This document shows positions 47,290 to 56,688 of a stretch of DNA of 64,000 nt, one piece after another. Position numbers and translations under genes: made by a program. A model generated the notes under the pieces. That model did not search any database and had not been told where the DNA came from. It saw nothing but the letters and a program-made list of their open reading frames with translations. This DNA comes from Campylobacter sp. RM16187 (GTDB lineage Bacteria > Campylobacterota > Campylobacteria > Campylobacterales > Campylobacteraceae): positions 1,178,001-1,242,000 of the forward strand of contig NZ_CP012549.1 in assembly GCF_025319965.1 (NCBI RefSeq), read 5' to 3'. Numbering within the stretch: the first letter of the stretch is position 1; each line of letters opens with the position of its first letter.

Positions 47290-48162
47290 TTAATCAATAA
47301 AACGCTTTGTTAAATTTTGATACTCATCTATCCTACGATCTCTAAGAAATGGCCAAATTCTACGAACCTCTTCACTTCTTTTCATATCAATATCTACAAT
47401 ATAGCACTCTTCGCTCTCGCTATCGGCTCTAAATAGCTCCTCGCCCTGAGCACCAAAGACAAAGCTATTGCCCCAGAATTTTATTCCGTCCATAGCCCCG
47501 CTCTGATCCTCTTCAAAACCTACACGATTTACAGCTACCACAGGCAAGCCATTTGCGACAGCGTGTCCTCTTTGAACCGCTACCCAAGCATCCAGCTGAC
47601 GTATTTTCTCTTCACTACTATCAGACTCAAACCAACCTATAGCAGTAGGATAAATTAAAATTTTAGCACCGCGCAAAGCCATAAGTCTAGCAGCTTCAGG
47701 ATACCACTGATCCCAGCATACCAAAAGCCCAAGTCGCCCCACGCTCGTATCTATCGGCTCAAACCCAAGATCGCCCGGCGTAAAATAAAATTTCTCGTAA
47801 AATCCAGGATCATCCGGTATATGCATCTTGCGGTATCTGCCAGCTATGGAGCCGTCTTTTTCATAGACGTAAGCAGTGTTATGATAAAGTCCGTCGGCTC
47901 GTTTTTCAAAGAGTGAAGCAACCAAAACCACACCATTTTGTTTAGCTACATGCCCCCAAAATTTGACATCCTCTTCCCACTCGTTAGCAAGATCAAAGAA
48001 TTTAGTATCTTCGCCTTGGCAAAAATACTGAGTTTGATGAAGCTCTTGACAGACTACAAGCTCAGCCCCACCCTCGGCCGCCTCTCTTATTAGCTCTATA
48101 GTTCTTTGATTCGTAGCCTCTTTCGAGCCATGAAATTTTTGTTGAATTAGCGCTACTTTCAT
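47290..48162 (-). CDS. aguB: N-carbamoylputrescine amidase
   Basis: A 290-residue nitrilase-superfamily enzyme with the Glu-Lys-Cys triad: VCQELHQTQYFCQGE, YRKMHIPDDPGFYEKFYFTPGD (here the KMHIPDDPGFYEK part) and LLVCWDQWYPEAARL. The HIPDDPGF block is typical of N-carbamoylputrescine amidase. It converts N-carbamoylputrescine to putrescine. It is downstream of aguA with a CDF gene between, as remembered for C. jejuni Cj0947c-Cj0949c. Confidence 0.93.
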   Translation of the reverse strand: MKVALIQQKFHGSKEATNQRTIELIREAAEGGAELVVCQELHQTQYFCQGEDTKFFDLANEWEEDVKFWGHVAKQNGVVLVASLFEKRADGLYHNTAYVYEKDGSIAGRYRKMHIPDDPGFYEKFYFTPGDLGFEPIDTSVGRLGLLVCWDQWYPEAARLMALRGAKILIYPTAIGWFESDSSEEKIRQLDAWVAVQRGHAVANGLPVVAVNRVGFEEDQSGAMDGIKFWGNSFVFGAQGEELFRADSESEECYIVDIDMKRSEEVRRIWPFLRDRRIDEYQNLTKRFID

Positions 48163-48210
48163 AAAATCACCTCAAATTAAATTTTCAAAAAATTATATCA
48201 CACAAAGCTT

Positions 48211-49104
48211 TTAAGCCAAATTTCTATCATCATAAGGATCTAAGTGAGTTGTTATCTCCCATCTAAATTCACTAAATTTATCCCTTATTTCATATTCGAT
48301 TTGGTTGGAAATCTCATGCGCCTTAACAAGTAAAATTTCCTTATCAAATACCAAATGAACGACCATGTAGCAGATATCAGAACTCTTTCTAGTCGCCAAC
48401 CCATGAAAGCTATTTATCTCTTTTTTAGATTTTATAATATCTTCTATTTGACTTACCATTTGAGACTCAAGAGCCTTGTCCAAAAGCACCCCTAAGCTCT
48501 CTTTCATCAAAGATATGGCTGAATTTACAATATATCCGCTAATTACGATACCAAAGATTGCATCTATTATCGTAAATCCTGTAAATTTGATAATAATTAA
48601 GGCTAAAATTATGCCAAAATTGGTAAAAAAATCACTTTTATAATGAAGTGCATCAGCCTTGATTATCAAATTTTTTGTCTTCTTTGCCACAAAATTTAAA
48701 AACGCAACAAGAGCACCCGTAACCACAAAAGAAAAGATCATCACATACAGGCTCAAATCGACATTTAACTCTACTTCGTCGGCTCTAAATTTAAGTATGC
48801 TTTCATAAAAAATAAAAACTCCTATACCTACGATTAAAATCCCTTCAAGCATCGCAGCTATGGCTTCTAATTTAGTATAACCAAAGTTAAATTTATCGTT
48901 TGGTTTGGCTTGAGATTTCCTAAGTGCAAAAAAGTTTAAAGCAGATACCAAAAGGTCAAGCATAGAATCAATCGCAGAGCTAAGCACCGAAACAGAACCG
49001 CTTGCTATACCTGCAATAAATTTAATAACCGAAAGCAAAAAAGCCGTAGTTCCAGCGACTATTACGGCTAATCTTTGTAAATTTTTATTTTCTATCCGTT
49101 CCAT
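48211..49104 (-). CDS. Cation diffusion facilitator (FieF-like) metal exporter
   Basis: A 297-residue CDF transporter with about six membrane segments. The metal-site pattern is visible in SSAIDSMLDLLVS (DxxxD) and ALHYKSDFFTNF (HxxxD). A cytosolic C-terminal domain follows from about 205. It exports divalent metals such as Zn, Fe or Mn. The start overlaps aguA by 20 bp, so it is inside the putrescine operon. Confidence 0.9.
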   Translation of the reverse strand: MERIENKNLQRLAVIVAGTTAFLLSVIKFIAGIASGSVSVLSSAIDSMLDLLVSALNFFALRKSQAKPNDKFNFGYTKLEAIAAMLEGILIVGIGVFIFYESILKFRADEVELNVDLSLYVMIFSFVVTGALVAFLNFVAKKTKNLIIKADALHYKSDFFTNFGIILALIIIKFTGFTIIDAIFGIVISGYIVNSAISLMKESLGVLLDKALESQMVSQIEDIIKSKKEINSFHGLATRKSSDICYMVVHLVFDKEILLVKAHEISNQIEYEIRDKFSEFRWEITTHLDPYDDRNLA

Positions 49105-50074
49105 CTCTTCTTAAAAACCTATTTTGACTTGAGCAGTGAAGCGAACCGTTTTGACGCACAAAAACGAGTGAATTTACGCCTATGATTTTATGATCTGGAA
49201 GTGCTTTTGCAAGCCTTTCAAGCACGATTTTATCGTTTGGATCATTATACGTAGGCACGATCAAAGCTCCGTTTACAAAGATAAAATTTGCGTAAGTACA
49301 CCCAAGCCTCTTGCCTTCATAAAATTTAGCCTTTGGAAGCGGCAGCTCAAGCAGTTTAAATCCCGTAGTCTCAAGCTCTTGCTTCATCTTTTTAAGCTCT
49401 TCATAGTGCTCATCATCCTTATCGTCCGTGCAAGCATAAGCTATCGTATCAGGCGAGATAAACCTAGCCAAAGTATCAACGTGAGAGTCGGTATCATCGC
49501 CCTTTATAAAGCCATGCTTTAGCCAGATAACGCGCTTTAAGCCAAAAAGCTCTTTTAGCTTGGCTTCTATCTGCTCTTTATTAAATTTTGAATTTCGGTT
49601 GTCGTTTAAAAGGCAAGTTTCGGTAGTTAGCAAAGTGCCCTGCCCGTCAAATTCGATACTTCCGCCCTCTAATATAAAATCAACTTCGCGCAGATCACTT
49701 TTAAAATGCTTGGCAAGCTCTAAATTTACGGCATTATCCTTTGAGCTCTCAAATTTCCCGCCCCAAGCGTTAAATTTAAAATCATAGCTTAAAATTTTAT
49801 CGCCGTTTTCAACGTCAATCATCCCGTAATCGCGTATCCAAGTGTCATCCGTATCGATCTTGATAAACTCAACATTATCAAATTTGGCAAATCTTGAGTT
49901 AAAAATTTCCTCATCGGGGCAGATTAAAACTACTTTTTGAAAAGGCACGATAGCTGCCACAAGCTCTTCATAGCTATCTAAAATTTCATTTAAATAAGGC
50001 TTCCAGTCGCTGTTTTCATGTGGAAGCGATAAAAATATCAGCTCTTGTTTTTCCCACTCTGCATAAGCTCTCAA
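49085..50074 (-). CDS. aguA: Agmatine deiminase
   Basis: A 329-residue enzyme of the agmatine deiminase/PAD fold, with ILEGGSIEFDG, TDSHVDTLARF (DSHVD) and the catalytic cysteine in GSLHCSSQNRF. It hydrolyses agmatine to N-carbamoylputrescine and ammonia, the step before AguB. It is the upstream partner of aguB in this operon. Confidence 0.94.
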   Translation of the reverse strand: MRAYAEWEKQELIFLSLPHENSDWKPYLNEILDSYEELVAAIVPFQKVVLICPDEEIFNSRFAKFDNVEFIKIDTDDTWIRDYGMIDVENGDKILSYDFKFNAWGGKFESSKDNAVNLELAKHFKSDLREVDFILEGGSIEFDGQGTLLTTETCLLNDNRNSKFNKEQIEAKLKELFGLKRVIWLKHGFIKGDDTDSHVDTLARFISPDTIAYACTDDKDDEHYEELKKMKQELETTGFKLLELPLPKAKFYEGKRLGCTYANFIFVNGALIVPTYNDPNDKIVLERLAKALPDHKIIGVNSLVFVRQNGSLHCSSQNRFLRRDGTDRK

Positions 50075-50077
50075 ATT

Positions 50078-50332
50078 TTACTCCTTAACTTCTCTTTTAT
50101 CTTTATAAATTTTAAAAATTCCATATAGCGTTATAAAAATCCAAAATACTTCTATCAAAAACGAACCTAAATTAAAATGCACGAAAAGCGAGATGATAAG
50201 CAGTATGGCTCCTGCTAAATTTATAAGCTGATAGCTTAAATCAGCGCTTGTCATCTTGCCAATCTGAAGTAAAAAATATGCAAGCACGATGCAAATCATG
50301 CCCAAAAATCCGATAAATTGAAAAATATCCAT
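50078..50332 (-). CDS. CBU_0592-type small membrane protein
   Basis: An 84-residue protein with three hydrophobic segments (about 4-22, 34-52, 55-72) and a basic tail (IYKDKREVKE). The start MDIFQFIGFLGMICIVLAYF recalls the small CBU_0592-like family of unknown function. Its stop lies 3 bp before the aguA start, making it the first gene of the agmatine operon. Confidence 0.7.
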   Translation of the reverse strand: MDIFQFIGFLGMICIVLAYFLLQIGKMTSADLSYQLINLAGAILLIISLFVHFNLGSFLIEVFWIFITLYGIFKIYKDKREVKE

Positions 50333-50480
50333 AAAACCTCTGTCTTTAAAATTAAAACTAATTGTAACATATTAAAAAAATTCTAGTTTTAAAAATTAAA
50401 TATTTTTTACGCCAAATTCCTGTAATATTTTAAAATATATTTTAAATAAAATTTAAATAACTTTATCATAAGGAGATTTT

Positions 50481-51470
50481 ATGAAAAATACCGTTTTGCT
50501 GATGGCTGTGCCGCTTTTAGTAAGCAGCTCATTTGCGTTTGACGCGGCTAAAGATAAGGCTAAAAGCGCTTATCCGTTTGAAGTAAAAGTTCAGGAATTT
50601 AAACTTCCTGTGGGAATTGACGAAAACGGCGTCATAGACGAAGCTAAGCTCGGCGACTCTCCTTATGCAAAAACCGTTATATTTGGCTCAAAGCTATTAA
50701 ACGAAACTTCAAGATACCTTGGTCCTATGGCAAAAGATGAGAAAAAGCGCTTTGCGGGCAACAACCTCTCCTGTTCAAGCTGCCACTCAAAGGGCGGAGT
50801 TGAGCCGGGACACTCTCCTTTCGTAGGAATTACGGCTAGATTTCCTCAATACAACTCAAGAGCCGATCAGGTCGTAACTCTTCAAGATCGTATAAACGGC
50901 TGCTTCCAACGCTCAATGTCGGGCAAGCCGATCCCTGCAAACTCAAAAGAGATGCGCGCGATGGTAACTTACATGCACTGGCTATCGACAGGATATGAAG
51001 TGGGCGCAAAGGTTAAAGGTCAAGGACTCGTTAAGGCCGAGTATATAGACCGCGCGGCAGATCCTAAAAAAGGTAAAGAAATTTATGCAGCCAGATGCGC
51101 ATCGTGCCACGGCGAAAACGGCGAAGGTATGGTAAATCCCGACTTTGCAAACGGTGGAGATTACTATGTATTTCCGGCTCTTTGGGGCAATGATAGCTAC
51201 AACACGGGTGCCGGCATGTACCGCCTCATAAAAGGCGCTCAATACGTCAAATCAACGATGCCTCAAGGCGATGCGACCCTAACTTGGGAAGAGGCTTATG
51301 ACGTAACAGCCTACATGAACTCACACGAAAGACCGATCAAGCAAGGCCGCGAGAAGGACTTCCCTGATCTTGATGTTAAGCCTATGGATATGGACGTAGG
51401 GCCTTACAACGACGGATTTGACGAGAACGCTCATAGATTTGGACCTTACAAACCTATGCTTAAAAAATAA
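50481..51470 (+). CDS. tsdA: Diheme thiosulfate dehydrogenase TsdA
   Basis: A 329-residue periplasmic diheme cytochrome c with a signal peptide (about 1-19). Heme sites are CSSCH at 98-102 and CASCH at 206-210. The TsdA hallmark is FPQYNSRADQ followed by RINGCFQRSMSGKP with C141, the family cysteine that ligates heme 1. M260 (STMPQG) is a likely ligand of heme 2. TsdA converts thiosulfate to tetrathionate or the reverse. It lies just upstream of the cysteine transporter and is separated from it by a long inverted repeat. Confidence 0.93.
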   Translation: MKNTVLLMAVPLLVSSSFAFDAAKDKAKSAYPFEVKVQEFKLPVGIDENGVIDEAKLGDSPYAKTVIFGSKLLNETSRYLGPMAKDEKKRFAGNNLSCSSCHSKGGVEPGHSPFVGITARFPQYNSRADQVVTLQDRINGCFQRSMSGKPIPANSKEMRAMVTYMHWLSTGYEVGAKVKGQGLVKAEYIDRAADPKKGKEIYAARCASCHGENGEGMVNPDFANGGDYYVFPALWGNDSYNTGAGMYRLIKGAQYVKSTMPQGDATLTWEEAYDVTAYMNSHERPIKQGREKDFPDLDVKPMDMDVGPYNDGFDENAHRFGPYKPMLKK

Positions 51471-51484
51471 ATTTTTCTTTGAAT

Positions 51485-51531
51485 AGCGGTATTAATACTA
51501 ATTTTGTCTTTAAATTTAGTATTAATACGCT
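51485..51531. promoter_or_regulatory. Long inverted repeat carrying two GTATTAATAC palindromes
   Basis: AGCGGTATTAATACTAA (51485-51501) and TTAGTATTAATACGCT (51516-51531) are inverted copies differing by one bulged base. Each holds the perfect 10-bp palindrome GTATTAATAC (51489-51498 and 51519-51528), spaced 30 bp, about three helical turns. It may be an operator pair for the transporter, or a terminator/attenuator for tsdA; TAAAAT at 51531-51536 could be a promoter -10. Confidence 0.55.
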
Positions 51532-51569
51532 AAAATCCCCCTCAAATTTAAATAATTAGGCTAAATTTT

Positions 51570-52223
51570 ATGGATTTTGAGTTTATCAAAGAATTTTCGC
51601 CGATGTTTGTAAAAGCAGCGTTTTTAACGCTAAATTTGGCTTTTTGGGGGATCTTGCTCTCTATCATCATTGGCATCATCTGCATGGCTATAAAATTTTA
51701 CAAGATAAAATTCCTAATACCAATCGTAAACGGCTATATCGAGCTTTCACGCAACACTCCGCTTCTCATACAGCTATTTTTTCTCTACTACGGTCTGCCG
51801 AAACTTGGTATAAATTTAAGCTCGTTTTCTTGCGCGGTGATAGGGCTAGCGTTTCTTGGAGGAAGCTACATGGCTGAAAGCTTTAGGCTTGGGCACGAGT
51901 CGGTAAAAACCTCTCAGATCGAAGCGGGTCTTAGCATAGGACTAAGTCAAAATCAACTTCTTGCCTATGTAATCACTCCGCAAGCCTTTAGCGTGGCGCT
52001 TCCAAGCATCAGTGCAAATATTATATTTTTACTCAAAGAAACTTCGATCGTAAGCATCGTAGCACTTGCTGACCTTGTATATGTAGCAAAAGATATCATA
52101 GGACTATACTATATGACTGATGAGGCGCTATTTATGCTAGTTATTAGCTATCTTATAATTATTTTGCCAACTTCACTTCTTTTAACTTGGCTTGAAAAAA
52201 GGATGAAACGTGCAAGGAGCTAG
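51570..52223 (+). CDS. CjaA-type cysteine ABC transporter, permease 1
   Basis: A 217-residue HisM/GlnP-type permease of about five membrane segments with the EAA loop region ESFRLGHESVKTSQIEAGLSIGLS followed by TPQAFSVALPS. It overlaps the second permease by 14 bp. The binding protein four genes on is CjaA-like, which supports cysteine or another polar amino acid as substrate. Confidence 0.9.
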   Translation: MDFEFIKEFSPMFVKAAFLTLNLAFWGILLSIIIGIICMAIKFYKIKFLIPIVNGYIELSRNTPLLIQLFFLYYGLPKLGINLSSFSCAVIGLAFLGGSYMAESFRLGHESVKTSQIEAGLSIGLSQNQLLAYVITPQAFSVALPSISANIIFLLKETSIVSIVALADLVYVAKDIIGLYYMTDEALFMLVISYLIIILPTSLLLTWLEKRMKRARS

Positions 52224-52878
52224 CATCTTATTTGATGTGCAAAATTTAATGCGCCTTGGCGAAGGACTTATAGTAAGCCTTGAAATCTCTATAATATCGA
52301 TAGTTATTTCGGTATTTGGCGGTTTATTTATGGGCGTTTTAATGAGCTCAAAAAATAAATTTATATATTGGATTTGCAAATTTTGCCTTGAAATAGTCCG
52401 TATCATGCCTACTATAGTATGGTTATTTATATTTTACTTCGGAGTAAGCAGAGCTTTAGGGCTTCATATCAGTGCGTTTACGGCTTCGCTTTTGGTCTTT
52501 AGCGTTTGGGGCATATTTGAGATGATGGATATAGTGCGAGGCGCGATAACTTCGATACCAAAGCATCAGTTTGAAAGCGCAGCATCGCTTGGACTTAGTA
52601 AGATGCAAATTTACACAAATGTCATCGTCCCGCTTGCCATGCGCCGTTTGGTTCCCGGTGCCGTAAATTTACTAAGCAGGATGATAAAGACAACTTCGAT
52701 AGTCGTGCTAATAGGCGTGGTAGAAGTGGTAAAAGTCGGACAACAAATTATAGAAAACCACGTCTTTACAAACAACATGGCGCCGTTTTGGATATACGGC
52801 TTTATATTTTTTCTATATTTTATCATCTGCTATCCGATCTCAAAGCTCTCAAAGAAGCTTGAGGATAGATGGAATTAG
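52210..52878 (+). CDS. CjaA-type cysteine ABC transporter, permease 2
   Basis: A 222-residue HisM-type permease of about five membrane segments with the EAA-like loop [28 protein letters not shown] (shown here as [16 protein letters not shown]) and [11 protein letters not shown]. It would form a heterodimeric channel with permease 1. Confidence 0.9.
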   Translation: MQGASILFDVQNLMRLGEGLIVSLEISIISIVISVFGGLFMGVLMSSKNKFIYWICKFCLEIVRIMPTIVWLFIFYFGVSRALGLHISAFTASLLVFSVWGIFEMMDIVRGAITSIPKHQFESAASLGLSKMQIYTNVIVPLAMRRLVPGAVNLLSRMIKTTSIVVLIGVVEVVKVGQQIIENHVFTNNMAPFWIYGFIFFLYFIICYPISKLSKKLEDRWN

Positions 52879-52886
52879 GAGAATTC

Positions 52887-53624
52887 ATGGATAAATACAT
52901 ACTTCAACTTAAAAATTTACAAAAATACTACGGCGATACGCACGCCCTTAAAAATATAAATTTAAACGTAAAAAGTGGCGAAGTTGTCGTTATATTAGGA
53001 CCTTCAGGTTGTGGTAAAAGCACTACACTTAGATGTATAAACGGTTTAGAGCATATTGAAAATGGGGAGATAATAATCCACAATCAAGTAATCACAAAAG
53101 ACTTTAAAGACTGGACTAAAATTAGGCAATATGTGGGCATGGTCTTTCAAAGCTATGAACTATTTGACCATATGAACGTAATAGATAATATCCTACTAGG
53201 GCCGGTAAAGGCACAAAAAAGAGATAAAAAAGAGGTAGAAAAAGAAGCTGACATGTGGCTAGCAAAAGTTGGCTTAAGCGGTAAAAAATACTCATATCCA
53301 AAAGAGTTAAGCGGTGGTCAAAAACAAAGAATCGCTATCGTGCGTGCACTTTGTATGAATCCAGACCTAATGCTATTTGACGAGGTTACGGCAGCCCTTG
53401 ATCCTGAAATTGTGCGTGAAGTACTAGATGTAATAATAAATTTAGCCAAAGATGGCATGACAATGCTAATTGTAACTCATGAAATGGAATTTGCTCGTGC
53501 GGTTGCAGACCGCATAATATTTATGGATGCCGGTGAAATAGTAGAAGAAAATACACCTAACGAATTTTTTACAAGTCCGAAAACGGAACGCGCAAAGAAA
53601 TTTCTAAATCTATTTTCATTTTAA
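52887..53624 (+). CDS. CjaA-type cysteine ABC transporter, ATPase (GlnQ-like)
   Basis: A 245-residue ABC ATPase from the ATG at 52887, which has AGGAGA at 52877-52882; an upstream ATG at 52869 overlaps the previous gene and lacks a site. Walker A is GPSGCGKST, signature LSGGQKQR, Walker [14 protein letters not shown], and H-switch LIVTHEM. This layout is that of GlnQ/PAAT ATPases for amino-acid uptake. Confidence 0.92.
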   Translation: MDKYILQLKNLQKYYGDTHALKNINLNVKSGEVVVILGPSGCGKSTTLRCINGLEHIENGEIIIHNQVITKDFKDWTKIRQYVGMVFQSYELFDHMNVIDNILLGPVKAQKRDKKEVEKEADMWLAKVGLSGKKYSYPKELSGGQKQRIAIVRALCMNPDLMLFDEVTAALDPEIVREVLDVIINLAKDGMTMLIVTHEMEFARAVADRIIFMDAGEIVEENTPNEFFTSPKTERAKKFLNLFSF

Positions 53625-53685
53625 TTAAGTATTTGTTAGTCAAATTTATTGCATAATTTACCTTATTTCAATCAAAGGAAAAAGA

Positions 53686-54513
53686 ATGAGAAATTTTATG
53701 CTTTCATTTTTGGCAATCTTCGCCACTGTATTTTTAACAGCTCAGGTAGCCGAAGCAAACGACGCTTTGACCAAAATAAAAGAGCGTGGATATGTGCGCA
53801 TAGGAGTTTTTAGCGATAAACCCCCATTTGGGTACGTCGATAAAAACGGCAATAATCAAGGATATGATATTTACTTTGCAAAACGCATAGCAAAAGATCT
53901 GCTTGGCGACGAAAGTAAGATAAAATTTGAGCTTGTAGAGGCCGCTAGCAGGGTTGAATTTTTAGTAGCTGACAAGGTTGATATTATTTTAGCTAATTTT
54001 ACACATACGAAAGAGCGCGCTAGAGTCGTTGATTTCGCGCTTCCTTATATGAAAGTATCGCTTGGTATAGTTAGCCCTGAAGGCAAAGTAATAAAAAATA
54101 TAAACGAGCTAAAAGGCAAAAAATTAATCGTAAATAAAGGCACTACAGCTGATGCATACTTCACAAAAAAACATCCCGATATTGAACTTTTAAAATATGA
54201 TCAAAACACAGAGACATTTGGCGCACTGTTAGATAAAAGAGGTGCGGCTCTAGCTCATGATAATGCCCTACTTTTCGCATGGGCTAAAGAAAATCCTGGC
54301 TTTACAGTAGGTATAGAGTCGCTTGGTGATGTAGATGCAATAGCGCCTGCAGTCAAAAAAGGCAACAAAGCTCTACTTGAGTGGATAAATAATGAAATAA
54401 TCGAACTTGGTAAGGAAAACTTCTTTCACAAAGCATACGATGCTACACTTAAACCAATATATGGCGACAGTGTAAATCCGGAATCTCTTGTAGTAGAGGG
54501 TGGAAAATTATAG
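53686..54513 (+). CDS. CjaA-like cysteine-binding periplasmic protein
   Basis: A 275-residue periplasmic binding protein with a signal peptide (about 1-24, VAEAND). It matches CjaA in KIKERGYVRIGVFSDKPPFG, FVDILANFT-like VDIILANFTHTKERA and NKGTTADAYFTKKHP. C. jejuni CjaA binds cysteine. There, CjaA is a lipoprotein; here no lipobox cysteine is seen, so it appears soluble. A 61-bp gap with a possible CATAAT box (53652-53657) separates it from the ATPase gene. Confidence 0.88.
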   Translation: MRNFMLSFLAIFATVFLTAQVAEANDALTKIKERGYVRIGVFSDKPPFGYVDKNGNNQGYDIYFAKRIAKDLLGDESKIKFELVEAASRVEFLVADKVDIILANFTHTKERARVVDFALPYMKVSLGIVSPEGKVIKNINELKGKKLIVNKGTTADAYFTKKHPDIELLKYDQNTETFGALLDKRGAALAHDNALLFAWAKENPGFTVGIESLGDVDAIAPAVKKGNKALLEWINNEIIELGKENFFHKAYDATLKPIYGDSVNPESLVVEGGKL

Positions 54514-54540
54514 ATTTTTAAGAAAAGAATACATAAATTG

Positions 54541-54576
54541 ATTCCCCTTTGTTTGTTTACAAAAGGGAATTTTATT
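54541..54576. terminator. Bidirectional terminator between the CjaA-like gene and groEL
   Basis: ATTCCCCTTTGT (54541-54552) pairs with ACAAAAGGGAAT (54559-54570) with one mismatch on + and a G-U pair on the minus strand, loop TTGTTT. Weak T runs flank it. It sits between convergent genes. Confidence 0.65.
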
Positions 54577-54585
54577 ACTGGCAGC

Positions 54586-56247
<1,662 letters not shown>

Positions 56248-56260
56248 TTAAAATCAAATT

Positions 56261-56521
56261 TTATTTAATAACGCCCAAAACGTCATCTAAATTTAACACA
56301 AGATAAGTTTTACCTTCAAGCGTTATCTCTGTTCCGGCATATTTGCCAAACACCACGTCATCGCCCGCTTTTATGCACTCAACTTCGCTGCCCACAGCTA
56401 AAACTTTACCGCTTAAAGGTTTTTCTTTAGCATTGTCAGGTATAATAATACCTGTTGCTGTTGTCTTAACGTCCTCAAGGCGTTCAACTAATACACGCTT
56501 GCCTAATGGTTGAAAATTCAT
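56261..56521 (-). CDS. groES: 10-kDa co-chaperonin GroES
   Basis: An 86-residue GroES with [31 protein letters not shown] (mobile loop included) and the C-terminal [12 protein letters not shown]. It caps GroEL. RBS AAGGAT is 6-7 bp before the ATG, and a CIRCE element and a promoter lie upstream, making it the first gene of groESL. Confidence 0.97.
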   Translation of the reverse strand: MNFQPLGKRVLVERLEDVKTTATGIIIPDNAKEKPLSGKVLAVGSEVECIKAGDDVVFGKYAGTEITLEGKTYLVLNLDDVLGVIK

Positions 56522-56549
56522 AATTCATCCTTTTGGTTAATTTTCATTT

Positions 56550-56576
56550 TTAGCACTCTTTTATTTTGAGTGATGA
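56550..56576 (-). promoter_or_regulatory. CIRCE operator (HrcA site) of groESL
   Basis: TTAGCACTC (56550-56558), 9-bp spacer, GAGTGATGA (56568-56576). The left arm is the exact CIRCE consensus; the right arm matches GAGTGCTAA at 7 of 9 positions. It lies between the -10 box and the groES start, as expected for HrcA repression. Confidence 0.88.
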
Positions 56577-56577
56577 A

Positions 56578-56606
56578 AGTATATGATATTTTTTTGAATT
56601 TGTCAA
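56578..56606 (-). promoter_or_regulatory. groESL promoter with full -35 and -10
   Basis: On the minus strand: TTGACA (56601-56606), a 17-bp spacer, and TATACT (56578-56583). A perfect -35 at ideal spacing is uncommon for this group, and fits a strong, repressor-controlled promoter whose start is covered by CIRCE. Confidence 0.7.
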
Positions 56607-56629
56607 TAAATTAGTCAAATTTCTTAGTA

Positions 56630-56654
56630 AAGTTTAGTCTATATAACTAAACTT
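56630..56654. promoter_or_regulatory. Inverted repeat upstream of the AsmA-like gene
   Basis: AAGTTTAGT (56630-56638) and ACTAAACTT (56646-56654), 9-bp arms with a 7-bp spacer (CTATATA), 34 bp before the AsmA-like start. The spacer could be a -10 region, so an operator is possible. Confidence 0.4.
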
Positions 56655-56688
56655 CCCTGAATGTATAAATTAAATTTAAAGGAAAAAT

